A stretch of DNA of 64,000 nucleotides. Source: Hirundichthys speculiger. Lineage: Eukaryota; Chordata; Actinopteri; Beloniformes; Exocoetidae. The translations under genes were made by a program, and so were the position numbers. Under the pieces are notes generated by a model. That model did not search any database. It saw only the letters and a program-made list of their open reading frames with translations, and was not told the origin of the DNA. Each line of letters opens with the position of its first letter. Within the stretch, counting starts at the first letter, position 1. Shown here in pieces: positions 48,201-61,700 of this stretch. Where the stretch lies: NCBI GenBank assembly GCA_018398805.1, contig JAGFBZ010000259.1, positions 62,001-126,000 of the forward strand. Direction: 5' to 3'.

Positions 48201-51200
48201 CACGACTGCATGAACCATAGGGAGGGAGGGAGGGAGGGGTGATATTTGATGGACGTATTAGGCAGCCAATCAAAATAGTGATGATCACTTTTTTGATTGG
48301 TCAGAGTTTTTCTCTGATTATACCTTCTAGACTGGACCAAAATGTTTAGTTTTTTTTGCAAACATTTTATTTCAGTGGGTGCAATGGAAATGTGAAAAGG
48401 TTTTCAGGCAATATTGTAAAAAGTGTTGCAAAAAAACAACACCCACCCCACCTTTAAGTCAATTTCAGTGTGAAGTCATCCTCTTGTTTTCTCCTCAGCC
48501 ACGTATAGCCCTAACCCTATCAACCATTGCGCCTGAACATAAAACACTTCATTTGCTCAGCCTCGGGTTCTAAAATAAAGATGTTTTTGAAAAATAATAA
48601 CCTATTCAATGATAGTGTTCTCATCTGTTTCATATGATTTCTGTTTCTGAAGATCACTGCAGAGCTTTCTATATCAGGGCTGTAAGAAGTGACTTTCAGC
48701 ATCACACAGGACTGCAGGCTGGCATCTGTAAGTGAGGAGTGATATTTGGATCTGATGTAGTTCATGCTGGAGAAAACCTGCTTGCATATGTATGTGGATC
48801 CAGAGATTGACAGGACTCCAAATGCAAATGTCTTCATGTTCATATAAGTTTTGGGAATGACATTCAATGTTTCAAAGAGAAGTTTGTCGGGTTTGGGAAG
48901 GTTTCCAATATCGCTCCATTTGTGCTCCCGAGCGAGAATCAACCATCTGACAATTCTTTTCCCCAAAGTGACAGGGAGTTACTGCAGAGGGGCTAAAGAG
49001 CCACATGTATGGAGCCCCATTTGGGTCATAATTCAATGAATAAATTAGTCTATTATTATGAAATACAGGTGTTTATTATTATTAAATATGTATCCATTAT
49101 TATGAAATGTTTCCCATTATTATGAAATATATGTGTATTATCATGAAATATTTCCCATTATTATGAAAAAAATGTAATTATTATGAAATATATTTTTAAT
49201 ATTATTTAATCTTAGTTTAATGCATACTAGTTTATTTCAGAATGGCTAGTTTTGGCCGTGAGGTCCTGTTAGCAGCGGGCCGTGGGACCTCAGTTTACGG
49301 TTAAAAGTTGACATCGACTAGGAAACGTAGCGTTAAATGTAGGGAAAACTTGATTTTGACGGCATGGCGACAGGAGAAAGATCATTTTCTGACTTACTCC
49401 GAGAGGTAGCCAACAGGCTCGATGAGAGTCCCTTACCAACTGCATGGAGAAGGATCAGCCAATGAGTGTGCAGGTCAACCACTGGTCCCGCTCAGTGGCA
49501 AAATGTCATTATTATGTAAAAGCTCATTCTTATGAAAAAGGAAGTAATTATGTAAAAACTCATTCTTAGATTAAAAAAAAAAAAAAGCTATTCTGAAATA
49601 AACTATTATGCATTAAACTAAGATTAAATAATAATAAAAAATACATTTAATAATAATTACATTTTTTTCATAATAATGGGAAATATTTCATAATAATAAA
49701 CATGCATTTCATAATAATGGGAACTATTTCATAATAATGGATATGTATTTCATAATAATAAATGCCTGTATTTCATAATAATAGACTCATTTATTCATTG
49801 AATTATAACCCAAATGGGGCTCCATACATGTGGCTCTTTAGCCCCTCTGCAGTAACTCCCTGTCACTTTGGGGAAAAGAATTGTCAGATGGTTGATTCTC
49901 GCTCGGGAGCACAAATGGAGCGATATTGATATTGGTGCTCCATGTGTTCACTGTCCTGCTGTTCTCTAGCTGGTTACTGCAGTGCGGCTCCATCTAGTGG
50001 CACAGATGTGTAATGACAACAGAAAGTCCAGTCCTCCATTATAAAACAAATTCAGTCCTGTGGACCATTTTTTTCATTTCGTATTTTGGATCCAAGTCTA
50101 AAATTGAAATATTAAAAAAAAAACAGGCATTTTTTCCTTTTTTTTTTCTTATAAAATTAAAAAACGAAAAACATATTTAAATGTCACTTTTTAATTTTTT
50201 AAATTTTTGATTGACAATTGAAAATGGAAAGAATGATTGATACACGGATTGGTAAAGTTACTGAACTTTAACATGGACATTTTCATTTTAAAGTTCTCCC
50301 AGACGGAGGATTCAACAGAAACAAGGTTATTTGTAACAACTGACAAGTTGAACTCCCCGTTAAAAGTTTCTGCTGTTACCTCAGAAATTACCTGTTTTAA
50401 TGTTCTGATTGTGCTGAGCCACAATCATTTTGTTGGATTTTGTTTGTAGACTTTTTTTATTTTTTATAAAAACAGGATGACATTAATGCCCTGGCAGTGG
50501 CAATAAGCTTTATTTTATTTTACATTTTTTAAGATGAGATTTACACTAAATATGTGTTACTGACAAGTGCTGATGTTAAAAGTGTTTGAACAACAAATGT
50601 TATGACACTTTAGTTCATATGGCAGCAGAACATTTAAATAAAAGTGCATTTTACACTACTTTTGAATTCATTATTTGATTTTGCGTATACAATGCGATTA
50701 ATCGCGATTAATCAGGGAAATAATGCGATTAATCGCGGTTAAGAATTTTAATCGTTGCCCAGCCCTAGTGTTAATTTCAATGGAACTACAAGCCCACATC
50801 CTTTAAATGTTAATCTTTTTCAGTTAGTAATTCTGATGCATGTATTTCCATCAGTTCAAGGAGCCTTTATTTTTATATCAGTCAGTAATGAACCTTATTT
50901 AAGTTGATGTGAGATATCAAATAGGTTTGTTTGATAGCTTTAAGAAAATGTTTGAGAGGCTTGACAATAGTTTTTCACTGGAAAAAATAAATATCTGTTC
51001 ATTTAAAAAGTCAAAACTATTTTTGGTTTTGTTCATAGTATTGATGTAATGATCTTAGGTATATGTGTGTTATCAGTTATCAGTATCGGCCTTTAGAAGC
51101 TGAAAGTTTTCGGTTATCGATATCGGTTTTAAAAAACAGTTATCGTGCATCCCTATCTGTGACCTTTCTGTAATCAGTCTTTCCTTCTCTTTCCCAGTTG

Positions 51201-52738
51201 TCGATGGGCAGCGTGGCACCAGAGTCCATGGTGAAGAGAGTCTATCAGAGCATGTGTTCCATTGATGCTGGACTAACAGAACCAAATGCTTCTGGAAAAA
51301 CCCACCGACCTGCTGCCTCTGCTGTAGATCGACAACAGTTAATCGTCTTCCTTGCAGATACCTTGCGAGGCACTGCAGCGGAACGGGCGTCCCTCGTCAT
51401 GGCCATGTCCCAGCATGCATCAGGGGTAGCAGCAGTTGTCACATATGAGCAAATGGATGAGGTGAGTTAGATGATGGAATTAAAGAGGGGAAATAGCAAT
51501 TTCTGTTGCATTGATGATGGTCTGCTTTTCATCTTTTATTCTTTTATCATCTCTGCAGTTCCTACAGGACCTGATATCTACTGTAGTTCAGATTCTGGTC
51601 CACAGAGGGCGCCTGGAGGGCTGGAAACCAGACCGCATGGGCAGCTGTTCACTGGGTGTTAAACTCCTGGCAGAGCAGATGTGTTCTGAACTCAAACCCT
51701 CAGGTAAACTACTAATATGAATGTTCTTGGACATGATGACGGTAAATCTGCAAATGTTCCACTCTCTTTCACTCCTCAGATCAAAGAACTTGTGATGTTT
51801 CTTCGATGGAGGACTGGATCTTTAGGGTCTCTCAGGTGTCCCTGTTCTTGGAGACGCTGGTAGCCGAGGGCCTAAATGTGTCTCTGAGCAGCTGTCCAGC
51901 CCCAACACTGCTGCCGCCCTGCAGGGAGACGCCCTGGAAAGAGTTTAAGTGTCTGCTGGACCTTCCCACCCTCATGTTTCTGGCTGCACAGGTCAGTGTT
52001 GTTAGATGAGTAAAGATTCTAACCAAAGTGTTGTTGTTGTTGTTGTTTTCAGAATTTAATATTGATTAAAAAACTTACTGTGTTGGTACCTTTTACTGCT
52101 CACAAAGCCTTTTAGCAATCACTCTAGGATTCTATGAATAATACGGATAAAGGTATGTGTATTTTTTCTGATCCACTGAGTAGTGTTGCTGAGAGGGAAT
52201 TGGCCCCATTTACTAAAGTAATTTAATATTGATAAACACAAGGCCAAAGACAATCATTTACAATAAAAGCACAAAATTAACCTCTCAATTAGTTTTTAAT
52301 TCTTAGATTTTTACATTCTTCAGTTGTTTTTCAGAAGACCTTGAGGTAACAGAAATTATTTTTAAACAAAGTTTCTGGTTATAATGATTAAGAATCGCAA
52401 GCAACAGATCTTAAACTGGCACATAACTTGGCATTTTCTGCATGTCTGCTTTCCATTGTGAAGCATGGGAGAAAAGGTGTGATGCAGCAGGAAACTTCTG
52501 TAATAAATATTAGACATTTAATCTAAATTAAATAGGAAATTATGAATGCCCCATGAATGACATGAACATTTGTAAATTAGCCATTGCTAGTACCTTAATG
52601 TTATACTTTGTCACCAAACATGTCAGAGGAGCAACATGGCTAATCGGTTGCAATTACATGTCAATGATACATCATTTTAGCTCTCATAAAATGCATTTAA
52701 TCAATGTTAACATCAATTTCTCTTTCATGAGCTGTTTT

Positions 52739-52780
<42 letters not shown>

Positions 52781-55700
52781 AGACATTTAATCATTGCTTA
52801 AGTGGGGTATATGTTAGCAGTAAGGCTTCCTAATATTTAGATTAACCTTAGCTGGTCTTTGCCTCTTTGTTATAATCAGTAACTAATGGTTATTCTCTGT
52901 CCTTTTTGGTTGCTTTGTGTCTCTTTTAACTGGTTTTGTTGATTTTTTTTTATGGCTGATGAGTCCTCATCAGTAAAAAGAGAGAAAAAAAAGTACACTT
53001 GTAGTGTTTCATTAATTAACATTTACACACAGACTTTCCTCTCTATGTCTGTTTATTATTATAGTTGCCAGACAGCTACAGCGCCCCCTGGAGGCTTGTG
53101 TTTTCCACACATCTGCATGGGGAGAGCTTCACCAGAATGGTGGCCAGCCTGACAAAGAGAGGGCCCACCCTGTTGCTCATCAAAGACACCAAGGGCCACG
53201 TCTTTGGGGGGTTTGCATCACACACCTGGGAAGTCAAACCTCAGTTCCAGGGTGAGGGAAAGGACCAGCTTCATCTGGTCTCCCATAAATGCTTGTATCA
53301 TCTCTACTTTACAGCACCACAGCCTCTAACATAATGAGTCTGACAACTAAAAATATGCTCAATAGGTGTTGAATAATGTTTGGAAAGATCTTGTCTAAGT
53401 TTTAGACACAAAACTTCTATCTGAAGATCTATCTGCATTTGTACCATGTGTGACCTTTTATACACACTCAGGTCTGTTATACATATAATGCAGCTCTTAG
53501 CCATCATCACAGCTTGTGACCATCAGCAAGGGTTAGAAAGGAGATCATCTGATGAACTAACAACTTCAGCTTAGTTTGGATGCAACCTTCCTGTGAGAAC
53601 AAGATGCTGAGATACATTTATAGTCAAGATTATTAGCGTCCAATAAACAATGGAACATTTTCTCAAAATACTAATCAATGACTGGGTTATTTATAAAAAT
53701 GTACAAAGTAAAACATTTCTCAGTGTAAAAGCCCCTATTTGGTTCACCACTGACAAGTAAAACAGATATTTAAGTTTTCTTTATGCAGAGTGTAGTGAAG
53801 ATTGAGCCCATACTGCAATGTTGAATTTCCCTTCCGGGATTAATAAAGTATTTTCATTTTCCCACAGGATGGCATGGGTCACACAGTCATAGCCTTCTAC
53901 AAAAGTAGACTAAAATCCCGGGAACCCTTACGTGTCCCAGACTGACTGAACCTGTCTTGGAGGCCACTTTTGTGCATCTTTAAGACATCCTATGGTGGAA
54001 ACCACTGTCTTACAGCTAAATTCAATTTTGATAACAAATATTTATAATACTACACTACATTCATTATGCTGTGGTATCAGTGGGTAGAGACTCGTAAAAC
54101 ACAGATAAAATTGAGGAAATAATGCTACTTTTTTGAATACTGTGAACTGTCACCTGACTTTTCTCTCAGATCTTCATAATTTGTATATATATGTGTGTGT
54201 GTTTGAAGGCGACTCCAGATGCTTCCTGTTCACTGTGTTCCCCAGACTAAGAGTTTATACAGCCACAGGATACAACCAGCACTTCATGTATCTCAACCAG
54301 AACCAGCAGACCATGCCCAACGGACTGGTGAGACCGCACTTATTCAACAGAGGATAACGTTCACACTGTTTCTTGTGGTCTGTAATCGGCTTTAACTGTA
54401 ACTCCTCCGTGGAGACTGAAACCATTTTTGAAAACTGCAATTCAAGTTTTTTTTTCAGTTAGAAAAGACAGTGTTAAAACAAAGAAATTAGAAACATTGG
54501 GTGACTATCTTACATGGAATTGGAATATACAGTATCTGTAATGGGTAATTAGTGCCTTTATATGATGTTATTTGGTTTTAGCAGACATCAGAATCAGATC
54601 CATTAAAATTTTATATAAAAAATAATGAGGGGTTAATTCCAGAAGTATTGACGTCAACATTAAAATAAGGGGAAAACTGAAAGAAAATCCTCTTGCGTGA
54701 TCCATAATATTATTAATTCAGATTGATTTGCTTTAGTTCCATGGCATACTTGTTTTCTGTTCTTTGTCAGGGCATGGGCGGTCAACATGGCTACTTTGGC
54801 CTGTGGCTTGACAGCGATTTTGGCCATGGCCATAGCCGTGCACGGCCCACGTGCACTACTTACAGCAGCCCTCAGCTCTCCGGGGATGAAGACTTCAGAC
54901 TGGACTCAATGGAAGTGTGGGCTGTAGGAAAGGCACCGGAACCAGAAGAGGTCAGCCTTAAGGATCAGTCAAAGCTTCATTTGACTGAAGGGTGCAACTC
55001 AAAAACATCAAGCCTTATGCTCATATGGAAAGAGTTAACACGAGCAACTGATCTGGTTCATGCTTATCGGTAACTTAAGCAGAGTAGAGAGATGAATGGC
55101 TTTTACAGGTGTTAACAGCTATTTTTCTGAATCACAGTGTAAACTGCTGTAGTGATCTACCTCGTAATTATTGATAATTAATAAAAGGAAGGGGGCACCA
55201 CTTTATTTTAAGAAAAGAAAGAAACTATAGATTTAATCAATCTCTGATCTGAATGTAAGTTCTTTTCGGCTGGATTGGCTGATTTTACATCAAAACAGAC
55301 ATCAAAATGGTTCTAAGGACATTTATTATACACAGACACAGATAAGGCAGTCATATACTGTATATATACTCAGATATACGGTTATCGCATTAATGTGAAT
55401 TGTTTCAACTTGCTGGCTGGAGTGCAAAGGGAAGGTACGACAGAGGGTAAGAGGAAGGAAGCGATATCAGAACAAACAAAATGTCGGGTCCTGACGGGAG
55501 CTCCAATGAACCCGTTGTCAGGATGTGTCTATAAACTAATGAAACAAATAAAAGTAAATAAAAGAAAGGAAAACAAGGAAGTCTAGAACGAATCAACTGC
55601 CGAATAATGATGACGCGCCCGGGCCGGATCAGCTCAGTATCCAAAGAAATTCTGGAGAGTGATAAAATCTTCTTATGGCGATGAAACTACAAAAGAATTA

Positions 55701-58700
55701 CCATCTTGTATTCAGGATGGAAACCACACAGTTACTGACAAAGCAGCGATTCTTAATTGTTTTAATGAACACTTTGCTTCCTCTGGGCACTTATTTGAGT
55801 CTCTTCAACCACCTTCACATCAGTCTTGTGAGCAGGATGCTCAGTTGTCAACACCTACATCAACCTTGGAGACTGAGCCCTTTCACTTGATTCCTTTTAA
55901 TGTGACTGAGGTTTGTAGAGCTCTGAAAAATATTGATACGAGCAAATCTGCAGGTCCAGATAAGCTTGACCCTTTCTTTCTTAAAATTGCTGCTGACATT
56001 ATTGCTGAACCACTAACATATATTTTTAACTTGTCTCTTTCTCATAATGCAATTCCTGAAGTGTGGAAAACGGCATTTGTTCTTCCTCTCCTTAAAGGAG
56101 GTGATCCTTCAAGTTTAAACAATTATAGGCCAATTTCTAAATTATGTGTCCTAGCTAAAGTTCTGGAAAAGCTTGTCAGTGAGCAGATAAAAGATTTCTT
56201 AAATTTGAATAGCACCATGGCCCAATATCAATCAGGGTTCAGGAAGCAGCATGGTACACTCACCGCTGCCACAAAAGTAGTGAATGACATCATTGAGGCC
56301 TTGGATGACAAAAATACTGTGTGGCCTTATTCATCGACTTGTCAAAAGCCTTTGACACAGTCGATCATATCACGCTTCTGAATAAGCTCTTTGATATCGG
56401 CTTGTCAAACCAGGCTGTTGGATGGTTTCAAAATTATTTGACAGCCAGAACTCAGCGTGTTTACACAGCTGGGCTCTATTCTTCATCCATTCTAGTGTCA
56501 AAGGGTGTTCCGCAAGGTTCGACATTAGGACCTTTGTTGTTTAGTATTTATGTTAATGATTTGTGTCAGGACATATCAAACAGTATGTACCACTTGTACG
56601 CTGATGACACAGTTCTATACTGTGCATCTCAATCATTAACAGATACCATTGATTTCTTACAGTCTGCTTTCAATGTGTTTCAGTCACATTTAAATAATCT
56701 AAAAATGGTCTTAAATGCCAGTAAATCTAAGATGATGGTGTTCTCTGGTGGCAAAATTTTGTCTGCTAACCCTCAAAAAAATCACTACAGCTCAAGGAGC
56801 AGAAATTGAATCTGTGACCTCATATAAGTATTTGGGCATTACTATTGACAATAATCTGTCATTTAAAGAGCACATTGACAGCCTTGTGTCTAAGTGCAAA
56901 GGAAAACTGGGATTCTTCTTTAGAAATAAGTCCTGTTTTTCCGATCAGGTTAGAGATTATTTAATCTCAAGCACATTCTTGCCTATACTTGATTATGGTG
57001 ACACACTATTTATGAATGCAGCTGAAAAACATTTAAAGAGGCTGGATTCTGTTTATCACTGTGCGTTACGATTTATTACTGGATGTGGGTACGGTGTTCA
57101 TCACTGTCGGCTGTATGCTGCTGCAAACCGTCCCTCCCTGTCGGCCGTAGATTGTCACACTGGCTACTCTTTGTCTACAAAACTGTTCTTGGGCTGCTTC
57201 CTGATTATTTGAGAACGTATTTAATTAGGTCTGATAAGTCGTATGGACTACGCTCACAGGATTTTATTACGATGTCTGTACCCCGAGTCAGAACAGAACT
57301 GGGGAAGAAAGCTTTTAAATACGCTGCACCCTCGTCATGGAACTTGTTCCAGAAGGACCTGAGGTTGTCAGAGCTGATCACTGTCGGGGAATTTAAAGCT
57401 CTACTATTGGACCGGGAAAGTGCTAATCTCGGACACTGTGATTGTTTCAACGTTTGATGCCTTGTTTTCAGGTCTGCTAGGTTTTTATACAATTGTATGA
57501 ATGTATTTGTTGTTGTTGTAACTTTTGTCTGCTGCTGCCATGCCAGGTCCCTCTTGAAAAAGAGATTGAAAAATCTCAATGAGGCTTTTATCTGGTTAAA
57601 TAAAGGATATAATAATAATAAAAAAGTACTTGGAAATTTATCAGCTGGAGACACCAATTTTCCTAACCAGTTCAGCCTTACCAGACTAGGAGTCTTGGCG
57701 ATTTGGGTCCATGGACGTCGGGTTAAACGCTTCGCAGTGGATCCTCCAGGAACCGCTTTAGGCCCGATCAGGCTGGGAAGACTCTGCCCGCAGAATCTTT
57801 GGACGTCTCACGTGACTCAGGCTACAATAACTTCAGAGCTGGACGGAAGTTTCGTGAGCCAAAAAAATAAAACTAGAACAAAAATTGGACAACTTAACAA
57901 AAAGTTCTAAGAGCGGGGATTCAGGATTTCAAAGCATAAAAAAATTATGAAGTTCTTCAGACGCTCTCCCACTGCATGGAGAAGTTAAAAATGAAAGAAT
58001 TCAAAATTGATGTGAAGATCAAAAAGAAATGACGAACTCTGATGACAAAACAAGTAAATATGAGACTGCTCTATCTGAAAAAGTAAAACTGCGAGAGCTC
58101 TGTGTTAAAACACAGGGAAACTAGAAACTAAGTTCAGGCCAAAAACAAAGAAAGCTAAATCAAAGAAAAATAGAGTGAAGAGGCTAAATCACAAAGTGAA
58201 GATTGAAGAGAAGCGGCAAAATTCGAAAGAAAAAAATTAGAGAAGCCAAGACAAAATAATTATATATACCTTTGAATATTCAACGATCTTTTATGTAAAT
58301 GAGAGGTCAGCCTGGAGGGCTGGCCAGACGAGTAAATTTCCCCCGCTCATCTCCGATTCACCGGTAAAGTCCCTTGTAAGACTTGGGGCCAATTCCAATT
58401 CCTCTCTTAACCCTCAATCTCAACCCTCGCCCTTAACCCTCAATTTTTGGTCCTCAATCTTAACCCTCGAAAGTAAGCGTAAGGGCTGTCTTGTGACTTA
58501 GAAATGGGACACCCCTCGAGTGCAGTTACGTCTTCAGACTGAAATGTATCAGAGCTGTGTTGTCTCTGTATTTCCTGAAATGACACAGGGATAACATTGA
58601 AAAGGAGCGCTGTATATTCTCCAAATAATATTAGCTAATAATACAATAGAGGATACATTATTCAGTCCTCCGTCGCTACACAACAGTATACCGCCGGTCC

Positions 58701-61700
58701 CACAGCAAACATTGTAAAGTAAAAAAATAAATGTTACGCAACAATGATGTTAAGCCATGAAAAAATCTTAAACAAAGACAATAAGATGGTTTCGTAACAT
58801 TTATATCTTTAAGATATACGAAGATACATACAATTGTAGCTAGCTTTTTTTGTCACCATCCTTTTCAAAGATGTCTTGGCTAAATTACCCAGTGCCTTCT
58901 GGGTAGCCCTTACTACCAAGGGTGGTGTCGGAAAATCTCAATTTTGAGGGCGATACAATTTGACGTTCTTAGAATCGGGACAGCACTTGCCCTTAGCGGG
59001 AGCGCGCATTTTTGAGATTGAGGGTTAAGGGAGGAATTGGAATTCACCCTTAAAACATTAATCCAAGTTTCTTAATTTCACACTTTGACTGCACCTAGAT
59101 AGGGACAACTTGATATCCAAATGTTTTAAACATTGTAAGAAGAAAAAAAAAAAAAAAGAAATAGGATCACATACATGTCACATTATATCAGCATGTTACT
59201 CATCACAATTAAAACACATTCATCTGCAATTTGTCCGTTGGTATTCTTCTGACCTAATGGGGGAGCTCCTGCTCCATCTGGAGTCTGTTCATGGGAGGGT
59301 CCGGTCAGAAAATATAGAGGATTTTATGTTTATGTCTTCCAACAGATAAGGGGCCATCTGGGACAGATAACAGGGTCCGAAGTGACTTTTAGCTGCTGTC
59401 AATTGCATTTCAGAATACGATTTAAAGTGACCTGGTTTGGCCTGTGGATTGTAACTCTGAGTTCGGTTGGTGAGATTTACACCCAGGCAATCGGTTGTCA
59501 TCCTTTTGGTCAAAAGAAGAAAGAGAACCCTCCATTAGTGTAGGTTTGTGATGGCTGGGCTTTGACACCTCTGTCCACATCGATTTAAGAACAGATGTTA
59601 TCCAGACGTGTATTGACCCTCCCTTTCCTTGGTCCTGTGTGGGGCGTCAGGCCTGCTGAAGTGTCAAGAGTTCACAGCAGGCATCTGAGAAAAGGAAGAG
59701 TGTATTCCTCCTAAATAAATTGAATTAATCAAAACAACAAAAAAAAAGCAGACGTGGGTTCTTACACTGCTGCGTTGACAGTACTTGAAGAAGCATTGTT
59801 CCTTAGTTAAGGCCATACATTTCTCCTGCTTCACCACAAGAGTGATGTGGATTTTTTATTTTTTTTGTACTAATGAATCAGTGGTTAACTCTCATACTTT
59901 TGTGTGTCATTTGTGTGTAATTCTTTTCTATATTTTTTATGTTAAACAAGTGCACCATGAACATACAGTGGAGGAAATAAGTATTTGATCCCCCACTGAT
60001 TTTGGCAGTTGTCATACTAAGAAATAAATGAACAATCTCAGATTTTTATGGCAGCTTTATTTTAACAGTTATAGAAAGAATATTGAAAAAAAATTGAGAA
60101 AATTACATGAAATGAAAAATAAAAATTAATTTGCAAGTCACTGAGGGAAATAAGTATTTGATCCCCTTGCAAAACATGATCTAATACTTGGTGGTAAAAC
60201 CCTTGTTGGCAGCTCAGCTGTCAGAAGTTTCTTGTAGTTTCTTACTAGGTTTGAACACATCAGGAGTAATTTTCGTCCACTCCTCTCTGCAGATCATCTC
60301 CACATCCTGAAGGTTTTGAGGCTTGGAAACTCTCAGCTTCAGCTCTCTCCATAGATGTTTAATAGGATTAAGGTCAGGAGACTGGCTAGGCCATTCCATG
60401 ACCTTGATGTGCTTCTGATGGAGCCACTCCTTTGTTTCCTTGGCTGGATGTTTTGGGTCGTTGTCATGACGACGACCCGTCCACCACCCATTTACAATGT
60501 TCTTGTGGAGGCAAGGAGGTTGTCACCCAAGATTCTGCGGTACATGGATCCGTTCATCTTCCCATCGATGTGGTGAAGTCCACCTGTCCCCTTAGAAGAG
60601 AAACACCCCCAAAGCATAAGGCTTCCACTGCCATGCTTGACAGTAGGGATGGTGTTTTTGGAGTCATATTCAGCATTTCTCTTCCTCCAAACACGTCCAG
60701 TTGAGTTGAGGCTCAGTTTTAGTCTCACCTGACCACAGCACCTTCTCCCAGTCTCTTTCTGAGTCATTAATATGTTCGTTATCAAACCTGAGTCGGGCCT
60801 GGACCTGAGCCTTCTGGAGCAGAGGGACCTTGGACCACTGCAGGATTTAAACCGTCTCAGTGTATCACCAACAGTTTTCTTGGTGACTGTGGTCCCAGCT
60901 GCCTTGAGATCATTAACCAGCTCCTCCCGTGTAGTTCTGGCTGATCTCTAACCTTTCTCATGATCATTGAGACCCCACCAGGTGATATCTTCCATGGAGC
61001 CCCCAGCCCAGGTTGATTAACAGTCATGTTGTTCTTCTTCTACTTCTGAATAATTGCTCCATCAGTTGTCACCTTCTCATTCAGCTTCTTATGGTTTTGT
61101 AGACCATTCCAGCCTTGTGGAGTTCAACAACTTTGTCCCTGACATCTTTTGACAGCTCTTTAGTCTTGCCCATGGTGGAGATGGTGGAGTATTACTGAGT
61201 CTGTGGGCAGATGGCTTTTTATACAGGTGACTATGTGGAACAGGTGTCTCTCATGCAGGTAATTACTTCAGTGAGATTAGGAGTATCCCAGTGGTCTGGG
61301 AGCCAACACTGGTCAAGGTTGGTGGGATCAAATACTTATTTCCCTCATTGACTTGCAAATTAATTTTTAACTTTCATTTTGTGTAATTTTCTCAATTTTT
61401 TTTCAATATTCAATATAAAATCTGAGACTGTTCATTAATTTCTTAGTATGACAACTGCCAAAATCAGCAGGGGATCAAATACTTATTTCCTCCACTGTAT
61501 GTTCACACATAAGTACATCAGGCATGTAATTAAGAAGTTCACAAATAGAGAACCTCATTTACATTCCAGCTGTTTTAGATTTTACATCTGTTTCCTTTTA
61601 AACTTATGGTTCTTCTTTTTGTCTTTTTACTTGGTCTTTCAGGGTGAGGAGGAAACGGGTAAGAGGACCATCCTGGATGTGGATCCAGAGGTTCAGGCCA

